The translations under genes and the position numbers were made by a program. Positions 8,915-17,318 of a stretch of 64,000 nucleotides of DNA are shown here, in pieces. The stretch is from an uncultured Candidatus Melainabacteria bacterium (GTDB taxonomy: Bacteria; Cyanobacteriota; Vampirovibrionia; Gastranaerophilales; Gastranaerophilaceae). The DNA lies in assembly GCA_934754655.1 (NCBI GenBank), contig CAKVIC010000002.1, positions 1-64,000 of the forward strand. Reading direction: 5' to 3'. Every line of letters begins with the position of its first letter. Position 1 is the stretch's first letter. Below the pieces are notes generated by a model. That model was not told the DNA's origin and made no database searches. It saw only the letters and a program-made list of their open reading frames with translations.

Positions 8915-8949
8915 AAAAGGGGCTTTCGAATTCTTCGAAAGCCCCTTTT
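8915..8949 (-). terminator. Terminator of rpoZ
   Basis: A 16-bp perfect inverted repeat (AAAAGGGGCTTTCGAA and its complement) around TTC. It ends in T-runs on both strands and lies 16 nt after the rpoZ stop. Confidence 0.9.
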
Positions 8950-8965
8950 GGTTTAAAAATTATTT

Positions 8966-9208
8966 TTATCCAACTAATTCTGTATCATCAGATTCAGAAG
9001 CTTTCACCATAATTGCGTGCTCTACCGGATTTTCTTTCTTATAAGAACTATCAGCAGAAACTTCTTCAAAACCAAACTCGTCTCGGACTTTCTTCATTTG
9101 AGCTTCATCGACAAGCTTTTTTGCAAGTTCAGCAACTTCATATACTAATTTATATCGATTTTCAGAATTTTCGTTCAATTCCCAAGCAACTTTAATAATT
9201 TGATCCAT
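8966..9208 (-). CDS. rpoZ: RNA polymerase omega subunit
   Basis: 80 residues. The central ENRYKLVYEVAELAKKL matches the omega core (NRY-x-L/I-x6-A-x-x-A-K-x-L), and the later NPVEHAIMVKASESD parallels the conserved KPV-x-x-AI-x-E-x-S-x-E region. The length and the extra spacer between these blocks fit cyanobacterial RpoZ better than the proteobacterial form. Omega binds beta' and helps assemble RNA polymerase. TACCTC on the plus strand gives GAGGTA before ATG. It stands alone and ends at a strong terminator. Confidence 0.8.
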   Translation of the reverse strand: MDQIIKVAWELNENSENRYKLVYEVAELAKKLVDEAQMKKVRDEFGFEEVSADSSYKKENPVEHAIMVKASESDDTELVG

Positions 9209-9323
9209 TTTTACCTCATATTTTATAAGATACTAATACTAATTCACAAACAATTGTATAACACACACGAAAAAATGTCTAGTTTTTAATGAAAACTGTT
9301 CCTGCAGTAACAATAAAGTAATT

Positions 9324-10034
9324 ATGGAAGATATAATTCTAATCAGTCTAGTAATAACCCTTATTATAGCAATACCTATAATTAGATTTGTATTGCGTTA
9401 TAACGAATACAAGAATAGTAATTATTATAGAACTACACAGAATTCATACTGGTCTGTATTCGGTGATAGTGGTAAATATGGAGAATATAGATTATATCAG
9501 TATCTACAACCATTTGAATCAGCTGACTGTAAATTCTTGTTTAACTTATATGTACCTAGGGATAACGGCAAAACTTCTGAAATAGATGTTATAATGTTTC
9601 ACCCAAAGGGATTGTTTGTTATTGAAAGTAAGAATTATAGCGGTTGGATATTCGGAAATGAAAGCAATAAACAATGGACTCAAACACTCCCAGTTAATTA
9701 TGGTGAAAGTCACAAAGAACATTTCTACAACCCGATAATGCAGAATGCAACTCATATAAGAGCCATTAGAAAGCATATTAATGACACCATTCCTATATAT
9801 TCAGTAATAGCATTTTCGAATAATTGTACTCTTAAAGATGTTGCAGTGAAAAGTAATGTCATAGTAACGTATTACAGCGACTTACAAAGAGAGATTAAGT
9901 TTAAGTTATTAGAAATCAATAATTATACAATGCCACCAGAATTAATGAATGAAACCTATAATAAATTATCTCAATATGCTAATGTTGATGATTATACTAA
10001 GTTTCAGCATATTTATAATTCTAAGCACTTTTGA
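9324..10034 (+). CDS. NERD-domain protein with N-terminal membrane anchor
   Basis: 236 residues. Residues 4-25 form one membrane helix (ILISLVITLIIAIPIIRFVL). A NERD (nuclease-related) domain follows: GKYGEYRLYQYL, then SEIDVIMFHPKGLFVIESKNYSGWIFG, where E-x-D ... E-x-K is the PD-(D/E)xK-like signature, and a following W. NERD proteins are suspected nucleases, some tied to DNA processing or defence; no activity can be claimed here. No Shine-Dalgarno is visible. The gene sits between rpoZ and the rearranged tRNA-Arg tail, a typical place for acquired genes. Confidence 0.8.
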   Translation: MEDIILISLVITLIIAIPIIRFVLRYNEYKNSNYYRTTQNSYWSVFGDSGKYGEYRLYQYLQPFESADCKFLFNLYVPRDNGKTSEIDVIMFHPKGLFVIESKNYSGWIFGNESNKQWTQTLPVNYGESHKEHFYNPIMQNATHIRAIRKHINDTIPIYSVIAFSNNCTLKDVAVKSNVIVTYYSDLQREIKFKLLEINNYTMPPELMNETYNKLSQYANVDDYTKFQHIYNSKHF

Positions 10035-10116
10035 ACGTTACCATAAAAGGTGAAAAGGTAAGCTATGACTATAACTTACCTTTCTCATATTTCGTTAATT
10101 TTGACTCTTGTCGCAA

Positions 10117-10136
10117 AAAATACGCCTGCCGCGATT
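10117..10136 (-). repeat. Duplicated tRNA-Arg 3' end, 20 bp
   Basis: AAAATACGCCTGCCGCGATT here is identical to 10302-10321, the 3' end and T-arm half of tRNA-Arg plus four flanking bases. The match stops inside the T-loop, where the 98-bp element begins. This is the layout of a recombination site at a tRNA 3' end. Confidence 0.85.
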
Positions 10137-10234
10137 GTCTTGCTCACTCGCGTTAAACGGCAATTTCGCATTTTGCTTCAGTGTTTTCAACACTTTGCAA
10201 AACTGCTCCAGCCTCTGCTCGTTCGCGCTCGAAC
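10137..10234 (-). mobile_element. 98-bp tRNA-tail-associated element, copy 3
   Basis: On the minus strand it begins GTTCGAGCGCGAACGAGC and ends AACGCGAGTGAGCAAGAC, the same ends and exactly the same length as the copies at 101 and 304. The AC/GT pair is exchanged between the two ends. The inner hairpin differs in sequence but is kept (GCAGTTTTGC against GCAAAATGC, AGTGTT against AACACT). It runs into a 20-bp duplicate of the tRNA-Arg tail. Confidence 0.65.
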
Positions 10235-10269
10235 TTAAAAAGGCGTTCTCATCGCTGGCACGCTCAATA

Positions 10270-10302
10270 AAAAAAGATAACCTTTCAGTTATCTCTTTTT
10301 TA
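10270..10302 (-). terminator. Terminator of tRNA-Arg
   Basis: Stem AGATAAC/GTTATCT around CTTTCA, with A- and T-runs on both sides, starting right after the tRNA 3' end on the minus strand. Confidence 0.85.
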
Positions 10303-10305
10303 AAA

Positions 10306-10379
10306 TACGCCTGCCGCGATTCGAACGCGGGACCCTCTGCTTAGAAGGCAGATGCTCTATCCAGCTGAGCTACAGACGC
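10306..10379 (-). tRNA. tRNA-Arg(UCU)
   Basis: The minus strand reads GCGTCTG acceptor, D-arm GCTCAGCTGGATAGAGC, anticodon stem TCTGC/GCAGA with loop CTTCTAA (anticodon TCT), T-arm CCGCG-TTCGAAT-CGCGG, acceptor CAGGCGT with two G-T pairs, and discriminator A. CCA is not encoded. Its 3' end is duplicated 185 bp downstream. Confidence 0.97.
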
Positions 10380-10633
10380 ATATTTTTTCTATTTTTTATC
10401 TTTTAGTTATTTGCTGTATTCATTTGTTAATAAAAAATTCTAATAATGAAACACTTCGAAAATAACTATTTGTTTAATTCACTAGCCAAATTACCACGCG
10501 AACTTCACTTTACTAAAATAACACATCAATTATTTTTTGCAAGTATATTTATTACAACTATATATTGATTAATATTTTGTATATTTTTCGCGCCACAGAG
10601 TCAATAATCAATAAACATACTTATTTACAAAAA
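10380..10633. other. AT-rich spacer without recognised features
   Basis: Between tRNA-Arg and the 267-bp structured repeat. No reading frame, hairpin or promoter that I can support; an upstream promoter for the tRNA is expected here but not clear. Confidence 0.6.
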
Positions 10634-10900
10634 GAGTTTGCGGAAAAACTATTGTTTTCCCTGCAAACTCTGGGGAACGGTTTCAAGTCAGGTTGTGTGC
10701 TATCCCGCACACGACCTGACTTTCACACACCTTAGGTCGGATTTGAAAAAGCGGATTATCGGCAGAGAGTGGTAGGATTGCAAAAGCAATCCAAAACTCG
10801 TTTAACGCCGATAACCAAGAATTGTTCCAAAATTTGCGGGAATGAGTTGCTACGCAACTCCCGCTCCCGCCTGTCATTTTTCGACTTTTTCCGCATCCTC
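10634..10900. mobile_element. 267-bp structured repeat with terminal inverted repeats (MITE-like), copy A
   Basis: The ends GAGTTTGCGGAAAAA and TTTTTCCGCATCCTC are inverted repeats (13 of 15 matching), and AAAAA flanks both sides (weak evidence for a target duplication). Inside are stems: GAGTTTGC/GCAAACTC at the left end, GTCAGGTTGTGTG/CACACGACCTGAC (10687-10720), TTATCGGC/GCCGATAA (10756-10763 with 10807-10814) enclosing GGATTGC-AAAA-GCAATCC, and GCGGGAATGAGTTGC/GCAACTCCCGC. A second copy starts at 56017. No coding potential. A non-autonomous transposon or a structured RNA gene are both possible. Confidence 0.75.
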
Positions 10901-10956
10901 AAAAACTAATTATTTAAAATTATTAATTTTTACATAAGCTCTAACATTTATAAATT

Positions 10957-10984
10957 TTGCGCTAAAACTTATTTGTAGTAAAAT
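10957..10984 (+). promoter_or_regulatory. Promoter of holA, leaderless layout
   Basis: -35 TTGCGC (10957-10962), 16-nt spacer, -10 TAAAAT (10979-10984), then 6 nt to the ATG at 10991; no Shine-Dalgarno is present. Confidence 0.55.
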
Positions 10985-10990
10985 TTAATC

Positions 10991-11953
10991 ATGGCTGTAT
11001 ACTTTTTTTATGGGGATGAAGATTACACAATTGATTTAGAAATTTGTTCAATGAAATCAAAATTGAACAAAGATTTCTTATCAATGAATTATCAAACTTT
11101 AGACAATCCGGCTTATCCAGAGTTAATTAGCGCGCTTCGGACACCACCGATGATGTTTGGAGATATGCTTATAATTATTAATTGTGACAAATATTTGACT
11201 TCAAACAAAAATTTTTTTGAAGATAATGAACTTGCAGATATTGAAGATGCTTTAAAAAATAATCCGGAAACACTTAATATTGTTTTTGTATGTAAAATTT
11301 CTCGAGAAGAACCTAAAAAACCTGATAGCAGACGCAAATTATATAAAATTTTATCAAAATTTAATACTCAAGAATTCAAAACTTTTAAAACGTATCAAAC
11401 AGCAGAAATATCAACTTGGATTACAAAACGCGCTAAAAAACTTGATTTAGCAATTAAACCTGATGCGATGGAATTTTTCATTCAACAAATAGGAAATGAT
11501 TTACGCCAATTTGACGCGGAGCTTGAAAAACTTAAATTAATTGCATATCCACAAAAAACTGTTACAAAAAAAATGGTAGAAGAAATTGTTATTTCTAATC
11601 AAGATTTGTTTAATCTCACGGATTATTTAATGAAAAATCAAAAAGCGCAAGCATTATTTGAATATGAAAAACTTATTGATAAAAAACATCCGCTTGAGAT
11701 TTTATCAGCTATTCAAACAATGTTAAGAAAATGGATTATTTTAAAAACAAAATCTGGTTCTTCACCTGCAGAATTAGCAAAACTTACTAATATGCATGAA
11801 TTTGTCGTCAAACAAACTTTGACAAAACTAAAAAATACAAAAGTTTCGGATTTGGTTAAACTTAAACAAAATTTGTTTCATGTTGAATTCAAAATCAAAA
11901 ATGCTGAAGCTTTAGATATAAATTCGGAGGTTGAAATTGCGCTTATCAGATAA
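10991..11953 (+). CDS. holA: DNA polymerase III delta subunit
   Basis: 320 residues. The N-terminus MAVYFFYGDEDYTIDLEI is the usual HolA opening (a degenerate P-loop region), followed by LRTPPMMFGDMLIIINCDKYL, then LEKLKLIAYP and the C-terminal collar helix region. Delta is the wrench that opens the beta sliding clamp in the clamp loader. It is directly followed, with overlap, by the delta' gene, which supports the call. The promoter leaves no untranslated leader. Confidence 0.88.
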   Translation: MAVYFFYGDEDYTIDLEICSMKSKLNKDFLSMNYQTLDNPAYPELISALRTPPMMFGDMLIIINCDKYLTSNKNFFEDNELADIEDALKNNPETLNIVFVCKISREEPKKPDSRRKLYKILSKFNTQEFKTFKTYQTAEISTWITKRAKKLDLAIKPDAMEFFIQQIGNDLRQFDAELEKLKLIAYPQKTVTKKMVEEIVISNQDLFNLTDYLMKNQKAQALFEYEKLIDKKHPLEILSAIQTMLRKWIILKTKSGSSPAELAKLTNMHEFVVKQTLTKLKNTKVSDLVKLKQNLFHVEFKIKNAEALDINSEVEIALIR

Positions 11954-12782
11954 ATATCCGTTTTTAACAAATTATTTTACAAAAGCTATTGAAGAAAAAC
12001 AGAATGCGCATTTTCAGAGTATTGTTTTTTATGGAAATGATATTGAATCTCAATATATTTTGGCAACAGAAATTGCACGTTTATTAAATTGTAAAGGTGA
12101 TTTATCTGACGATTGCAATTGCTTAAACTGTAATTGGATAAATGCAAAAACACATCCTGCGGTTTTAACATTTTCTCGCATGGATAATAAGCCCGAGGAT
12201 GATGAATCAAAAATGGTTATTTCTTTAAAACAAGCAAATTTGATTAAAGAAATGCTTTTAAATTCTTCAGAGTTTCATAGAGTTTTTATTTTTTGCGATA
12301 GAGATGATAATGGAAATGTTTCAGGCTTAAACCGCCAAAATTTTCAAGCAGAAACGGCTAACGCGCTATTAAAAACAATAGAAGAGCCACAAGATGAAAT
12401 CACTTTTATATTTTTAACAAGATATATTGATGATTTATTATCTACAATAATTTCGCGTTCACAATGTTTTTTTGTGCCATCTAAACTTAGTATTGAATAC
12501 AATTATGATATTATAAAAGGTGTTTTTGAGAATTATTGGGAATTTGATAGAGCGTCATTATTTGAAGTTTCTGATGCGTTACAAAATTTATTAAAAGAAT
12601 GTTCTTTGCCAATTTTGTTGGAAAATATTCAAAATTATATTTTGAATATACTAAAATCAAACCCTCGATATACATTTTTAATTGAACACATAAAAATTTT
12701 AGAAGACGCTAAACGCCAAGCAAAACTTGGAATGCGCCCTGTTAATATACTTGATGATTTATGCTTAAAATTAATAAAATAA
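11937..12782 (+). CDS. holB: DNA polymerase III delta' subunit
   Basis: About 282 residues from a TTG start at 11937, chosen because GGAGG lies six nt upstream; a TTG at 11931 would abut that site. The clamp-loader AAA+ domain has a zinc-binding Cys group (CKGDLSDDCNCLNC), the sensor segment NALLKTIEEP and the SRSQCF motif (an SRC-like loop). A degenerate Walker A is expected in delta', and none is seen here. The start overlaps the holA end by 17 bp, so the two subunits are translationally coupled. Confidence 0.88.
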   Translation: MRLSDKYPFLTNYFTKAIEEKQNAHFQSIVFYGNDIESQYILATEIARLLNCKGDLSDDCNCLNCNWINAKTHPAVLTFSRMDNKPEDDESKMVISLKQANLIKEMLLNSSEFHRVFIFCDRDDNGNVSGLNRQNFQAETANALLKTIEEPQDEITFIFLTRYIDDLLSTIISRSQCFFVPSKLSIEYNYDIIKGVFENYWEFDRASLFEVSDALQNLLKECSLPILLENIQNYILNILKSNPRYTFLIEHIKILEDAKRQAKLGMRPVNILDDLCLKLIK

Positions 12783-12838
12783 AAAATCGAGCAAACTTTA
12801 TGAAACTACTTTTTACTATTAATCTATAAGGCTAATTT

Positions 12839-13915
12839 TTAAGATGTATGCATTTTGAAATAATTTTGAGCTTGCAAAACAGCTACCGTAATTCCGCAAA
12901 CTGCAATTAATATTGCAAAAATCAGCATATTTTTTTTTGATAAAATATTTCCTTTTTTCTTTTGAGCAATTTGTGTTTTTGAAAGATATAATTTTTTTGC
13001 ATTATTATAAAATAAATCATCAATAATTTTTTCTGCATCTTTGCTCAAATCTTTATCATTTCTAATCGAAGTTTTAATTTTATCAACAAAATCTGAATAC
13101 GTTTTTAAAGCTCCTTTCTCGCCAAATCGTTCTAGAGGAGCATCTGTACCAAACATTAACCTATATGATTGATCGCCATATCGCCAATCTTTATCACCAA
13201 TACCTTTTAAACGTTTAATTGCTTTAATAATATGAATTGTTGGGTTATCAATATCAACCCAAGAAATATCTGCATACAAATTTGCATCATTATTTTTTAT
13301 AGCTTCAATTAATACATCAATTGCTTTATCATGAGCCTCATTCCAACCAGCGCCAAGATGAGCCATTACAATTGGAAGTTTCGAATATTTTTTAGCTAAG
13401 TTATAAATACTTTCCGGATCAGCTATGTGTTTTTTGTTTGGATTAATTTTACCATCTTTCAAAAGTGCCACCTGTGAATGAAATAAGCAAGGCAAATTGT
13501 TTTGAGATGCAAAATCTAAATAAGGTTTGTATTTTTCACTTGTTAAATTTAAATTTTGTATTGATGAATGAAATTTTAACCCAACAAATTTATTCGGATA
13601 TTTTTTAAATAATTTTTCAATATCTGAAATATTACCTTTTTGTGGATTGCAAGAGGCGAGTAGTGCGTATTTTTTATCATTTTTAAAAATATTTAAAACA
13701 GTTTTATTACCATCAAATTCGTTATTTAACCCACATAACACATCTAAATCTGATACAATCATTTTTTCAACATTATCTTTGTTGGGCAAATTTGATTTAA
13801 CAAAAACATCAAGATTATCTTTAGTATAAACATTACCGTTGAATGTTCCGACATGAACATGTGAATCAATTATATTGCCTTTAAAATTTATATTAAAGGT
13901 ATTAGTAACATTCAT
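12839..13915 (-). CDS. Amidohydrolase-2-like metal-dependent hydrolase, membrane-anchored
   Basis: 358 residues. The metal-site signatures of the amidohydrolase TIM barrel are in order: IIDSHVHVG (HxH), GLKFHSS, CLFHSQ, VMAHLGAGW and MFGTDAPLERFG (late Asp). Substrate unknown; family members act as decarboxylases or hydrolases. Two oddities: an N-terminal NFKG motif (residues 10-13), and after the barrel a basic stretch (QKKKGNILSKK) and one membrane helix (NMLIFAILIAVCGITVAVL), so the enzyme is probably tail-anchored. AGAGG precedes the ATG. Monocistronic and convergent with holB. Confidence 0.8.
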   Translation of the reverse strand: MNVTNTFNINFKGNIIDSHVHVGTFNGNVYTKDNLDVFVKSNLPNKDNVEKMIVSDLDVLCGLNNEFDGNKTVLNIFKNDKKYALLASCNPQKGNISDIEKLFKKYPNKFVGLKFHSSIQNLNLTSEKYKPYLDFASQNNLPCLFHSQVALLKDGKINPNKKHIADPESIYNLAKKYSKLPIVMAHLGAGWNEAHDKAIDVLIEAIKNNDANLYADISWVDIDNPTIHIIKAIKRLKGIGDKDWRYGDQSYRLMFGTDAPLERFGEKGALKTYSDFVDKIKTSIRNDKDLSKDAEKIIDDLFYNNAKKLYLSKTQIAQKKKGNILSKKNMLIFAILIAVCGITVAVLQAQNYFKMHTS

Positions 13916-14201
13916 AACAACCTCTTTATAAAATAATCACGTTCACATTTATATTGTTAGAAAAAACTTAAATAATGTCAATAATAAATATTATTTTAAT
14001 TAAAAATAAAATAAAGAAGTAAGCCGAACACATACAAATGCTATTTATTATTAAAAGTCGAATAAAAACGACGATATCATCAGTTGTCCCCGACTTACAT
14101 ATTAATAATAACACTTGTTTCAGCGGTTTATAATCTACTAAAGGAGTAATCCTTTAGAATTAGAAATTTCAATTTCTTCACAATCTCAAATTATTATTGA
14201 A
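13916..14201. other. Intergenic stretch with hairpins
   Basis: No gene. It contains AAGTCG...CGACTT flanking an ACGACGATATCATCAG near-palindrome (about 14058-14097), and a perfect 8-bp hairpin CTAAAGGA-GTAA-TCCTTTAG (14138-14157). None has a T-run and none fits a riboswitch class I know. Confidence 0.5.
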
Positions 14202-15440
14202 CTAATATTTATTTGAAAGTTTGCTGACTTTGTATACTTCGTAAATACTTAACATTAAAAACATTCCAAAAATCAATAAATAAGCGTTGTTTGAATAAAC
14301 TAGCGTATCGCCAATTCTTTGAGGTTTTGTAAGCTCTAACAAAAATCCTGTGATAGTGCCAAGAATTCCAACCATCATAAAGAAGCAGAAATTCATTATG
14401 CTGACTGCGGTTCCAGATATCATCTTTCTATTTGTCATGTATAAGATTGGAACTAAAATTGATGTTAAGCTTGCATTTCCGGCAATTATAAACAAAATAA
14501 TTGCAATAAAATAAGTTTTTATATTCAAATAAATTATTAAACATAATGCTGCAAGTGATGAAAGTGTAATTAATGATGCAATTTTCAAAAATTGAACTCT
14601 ATGATTATGACAGATTCTACAAACAAAAGCATTAATAATATTAAAGCAAGTTGCAATTATTGCCATTATAGAAAGTATCATAGCTGATTTTGAAGGCGGT
14701 ACAGAACAAAAATCTTCAATAAATTTTTTACCGATGACAGTTTGAATTACATAAGAAATACCAAAATTACAGCAAGCAAAGCTAAATAAATTTAAATTGT
14801 GTCTTTTGTGTAACACTAATCGAAATGGCAAAACTCTTATTTTTATGGTTTTATTAACTCGCGGTAACGGGATTGTAGTTAAAATAAGTGTAAAAATTAT
14901 TAATGCAATCAAAATTACAACAGCCATTGTTATGAGAATTTCTCGCCAAGTCATAACCTGCATTAACGCAACAAACGGTGCGTTTGCCATAATTCCACCT
15001 GTATATCCGATAAATAAGACAATAGAAATTCCTATACCAAAATTTTTATCAGAACATACATTTTTTAATTCACGAATAATACTTAAATAAAAAGTACTGC
15101 TTCCGACCCCGACAAGAGCTCTACTCAAATACATTACAGGTAAATTTGAAGTAAGTGGGAAAAGTAAACACCCTAAGAATAGAATAATTGCGCCCGCAAG
15201 TATTACTCTGAAGCCACCAAATCTATCAACTAAAACTCCTGTTATTAGTTGGCTGAAAGCGTAAATATACATGTAAACAGCACCAAACGCCGTTACATAA
15301 AACGCGCTAACAGACAAATCATTTGTCAAAACATCAAAAATTGCACCGGGAATTGCTATTCTTTGAAAGTTTGCAATAAAATAAAAGAAAGTTGCAATCA
15401 ATAATATAATTAAAATCTTTTTATTAGTGCGATTTTCCAT
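14202..15440 (-). CDS. Major facilitator superfamily transporter
   Basis: 412 residues with about twelve hydrophobic segments. The MFS loop 2-3 motif is recognisable as GVLVDRFGGFRVILAG (about residues 68-83), and the second helix block starts after the central loop HKRHNLNLFSFACCNFGISY. The substrate cannot be read from sequence; the closest impression is an organic-anion or hexuronate-type MFS carrier. Located in the inner membrane. No close operon partner: the sigma-factor gene upstream on the same strand is about 80 bp away. Confidence 0.88.
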   Translation of the reverse strand: MENRTNKKILIILLIATFFYFIANFQRIAIPGAIFDVLTNDLSVSAFYVTAFGAVYMYIYAFSQLITGVLVDRFGGFRVILAGAIILFLGCLLFPLTSNLPVMYLSRALVGVGSSTFYLSIIRELKNVCSDKNFGIGISIVLFIGYTGGIMANAPFVALMQVMTWREILITMAVVILIALIIFTLILTTIPLPRVNKTIKIRVLPFRLVLHKRHNLNLFSFACCNFGISYVIQTVIGKKFIEDFCSVPPSKSAMILSIMAIIATCFNIINAFVCRICHNHRVQFLKIASLITLSSLAALCLIIYLNIKTYFIAIILFIIAGNASLTSILVPILYMTNRKMISGTAVSIMNFCFFMMVGILGTITGFLLELTKPQRIGDTLVYSNNAYLLIFGMFLMLSIYEVYKVSKLSNKY

Positions 15441-15521
15441 ACTTCTCTTCCGCCTTTTTTAAGTTACAGCAAAAAATATATGCTGTCAAACTTAAAAAGG
15501 TGAAAAGTGAAGAGTTGAATT

Positions 15522-16457
15522 TTAACCAACTTCTAAATAAGTTTTGTATCGCTCAATATTTTGATTTCTTCTTAATTTTTGGATTGCAATATTTTCGATT
15601 TGTCGGATTCTTTCCTTTGAAAACCCCATCATATTGCCAATTTGTTCTAGAGTTTTTGGTTCTTCATAATCAATACCAAAACGTCTTTTAATAATCTCCT
15701 GTTCTCTATCCGTCAATGACATTAAAAGATTTTTTATATCTTTTGCACACAATTTACATTGCGTCAAGTTTTCCGGCGAAATATAACTTTTATCCTCTAT
15801 ATAATCTTGAATACACAAATCTTCAGTAACTAATTTATCTAAACTTATTGGCTCTTTTTTGATAGCATTTTTTACATCCTCTAATTTTTTTACATCTAGT
15901 CCGGCTAACTTTGCAATTGTGCTGTCAGTACTTTCAAGCGTTTCATCAAGCGCAAGATTTGAACACGCCTTTTTGTATCGTTTTATTTTTTCTAACATGT
16001 GAACAGGAATTCTTATGGTTCTTGAATGATTTGATATTGCTCTTATAATGGTTTGTTTTATCCACCAAGTTGCGTAAGTTGAAAACTTAAAATTTTTCCT
16101 ATAATCAAATTTTTCTGCAGCTTTAATTAACCCTAAAGAACCTTCTTGTACCAAATCCATAAACAATAATCCTTGCCCAATATATTTTTTTGCAATGCTA
16201 ACAACAAGCCTTAAATTTGCTTGAATTAATTTATTTTTTGCAAATTCTTTTTCTTGCAAATTTCCTTCACGAATTTTTTTACCCAAAACAATTTCTTCTT
16301 CTTTTGTAAGCATTTTTTTTCTGCCAATTTCTTTTAAGTACATTTGCAAAATATCATCATTATTTACAACACTGCTAAAAGTCACAACAGAATCTTCTTC
16401 ATTTGGACTCTCAAAACCTAAAATTTCGTAATTAACATTTTCCTCTTTGCTATTCAT
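15522..16457 (-). CDS. RpoD-like sigma-70 factor without region 1.1 (group 1/2)
   Basis: About 311 residues from the ATG at 16457, chosen because AAGGAG lies seven nt upstream; an in-frame ATG at 16484 has no ribosome site. Region 1.2 ([19 protein letters not shown]), regions 2.1-2.4 ([46 protein letters not shown]) and the region 4 helix-turn-helix ([20 protein letters not shown]) are all well preserved. Region 1.1 is absent and the protein is short, like cyanobacterial group-2 sigma factors, but it could be the main sigma of a reduced genome. Strand and spacing suggest single-gene transcription. Confidence 0.93.
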   Translation of the reverse strand: MNSKEENVNYEILGFESPNEEDSVVTFSSVVNNDDILQMYLKEIGRKKMLTKEEEIVLGKKIREGNLQEKEFAKNKLIQANLRLVVSIAKKYIGQGLLFMDLVQEGSLGLIKAAEKFDYRKNFKFSTYATWWIKQTIIRAISNHSRTIRIPVHMLEKIKRYKKACSNLALDETLESTDSTIAKLAGLDVKKLEDVKNAIKKEPISLDKLVTEDLCIQDYIEDKSYISPENLTQCKLCAKDIKNLLMSLTDREQEIIKRRFGIDYEEPKTLEQIGNMMGFSKERIRQIENIAIQKLRRNQNIERYKTYLEVG

Positions 16458-16543
16458 AATCCGCTCCTTAAATCTCTCTTCCATGAATATAAGACGAATT
16501 TTTTAGAAAAAAGTTCCAATAAAAGTTTTAAATTATGAATTTA

Positions 16544-16571
16544 CAAAAAAATCCCCCAATATTGAGGGGGG
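16544..16571 (-). terminator. Terminator downstream of deoC
   Basis: On the minus strand TATCCCCCC-TCAATATT-GGGGGATTTTTTT makes a GC stem with a T-run, closing the kinase-queD-uppP-deoC unit. A second hairpin, GATGAGGA/TCCTCATC, lies just before it at 16585-16623. Confidence 0.85.
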
Positions 16572-16667
16572 ATAAGTTTTGAGCGATGAGGATTCTCTAT
16601 TATAATAATATTGATTCCTCATCAAAACATTAAACTTTTTATTAATTCAAGACTTAATCACATGTGC

Positions 16668-17318
16668 TTATTTTGCACAAATTTTTATACCAGAACTGGT
16701 ACCAATTCTGGTTGCACCAGCCTCAATCATTTTTAATGCCGTTTCTTTATCTCTGATTCCGCCTGATGCTTTTACACCCAAGCCCATTTGTGAAACTGTT
16801 TCGTACATAAGTTTAACATCTTCAACTTTTGCGCCAACACCATTTTTTACAAATCCGGTAGAGGTTTTTACAAAATCAGCACCAGCTTTTGCACACAATT
16901 GGCATGAGGATTTTATTTCATCAGAAGTTAACAAATCAGTTTCTAATATAACTTTTAAATTTTTACCCTGACATGCAGTCTTAATTTTTGAAATTTCATC
17001 AATGATATATTCAAAGTCTTTATCTTTTAATTTTCCACAATTTAAAACCATATCAATTTCATCTGCGCCATTTTTAACAGCATCAACCGTTTCCAATATT
17101 TTAACTTCCGTTGTATTTTGTCCGAGCGGAAAACCTATAACTGTTACTACTTTTATATCAGTATTTTTTAAATACTCTTTTGCAAATTTAACATTTACAG
17201 GATTAACGCAAACTCCTAAAAAATTATACTCAATTGCTTCCTCAAGAAGTTTTTTTACTTCTTCAATTGTTGCATCTTGTTTTAACAATGTGTGTTCTAT
17301 AAATTTATTAAGCTCCAT
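16668..17318 (-). CDS. deoC: Deoxyribose-phosphate aldolase
   Basis: About 216 residues from ATG at 17318 (GAGGGG nine nt upstream); a TTG nine nt earlier is possible but less likely. The Schiff-base lysine lies in FVKTSTGF, with the second active-site Lys in VKASGGIRD; GFPLG and EIDMVLN are also typical. It cleaves 2-deoxyribose-5-phosphate to glyceraldehyde-3-phosphate and acetaldehyde in deoxynucleoside breakdown. The start overlaps the 3' end of uppP by 11 bp, so it is translationally coupled. Last gene before a strong terminator. Confidence 0.97.
   Translation of the reverse strand: MELNKFIEHTLLKQDATIEEVKKLLEEAIEYNFLGVCVNPVNVKFAKEYLKNTDIKVVTVIGFPLGQNTTEVKILETVDAVKNGADEIDMVLNCGKLKDKDFEYIIDEISKIKTACQGKNLKVILETDLLTSDEIKSSCQLCAKAGADFVKTSTGFVKNGVGAKVEDVKLMYETVSQMGLGVKASGGIRDKETALKMIEAGATRIGTSSGIKICAK

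Larger units (their letters stand above)
10035..10305. other. Gene-free stretch: tRNA-Arg tail duplication region
   Basis: It holds a 20-bp copy of the tRNA-Arg 3' end (10117-10136), the 98-bp element (10137-10234), 35 bp resembling the region before the element in the 203-bp repeats at the window start, and a terminator. No plausible gene; an open frame across it is translated tRNA and repeat sequence. Confidence 0.75.

Noticed and set aside
10108..10344. Open frame across the tRNA-Arg tail region
   Set aside because: It is translated tRNA, terminator and the 98-bp element; the repeat copies at the window start do not keep this frame.
10683..10877. Minus-strand open frame inside the 267-bp element, and 56151-56336 in copy B
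   Set aside because: Differences between copies keep base-pairing and not a shared reading frame.
14040..14160. Riboswitch between the amidohydrolase and transporter genes
   Set aside because: Hairpins are present but lie after the transporter gene (minus strand) and fit no class I recognise.
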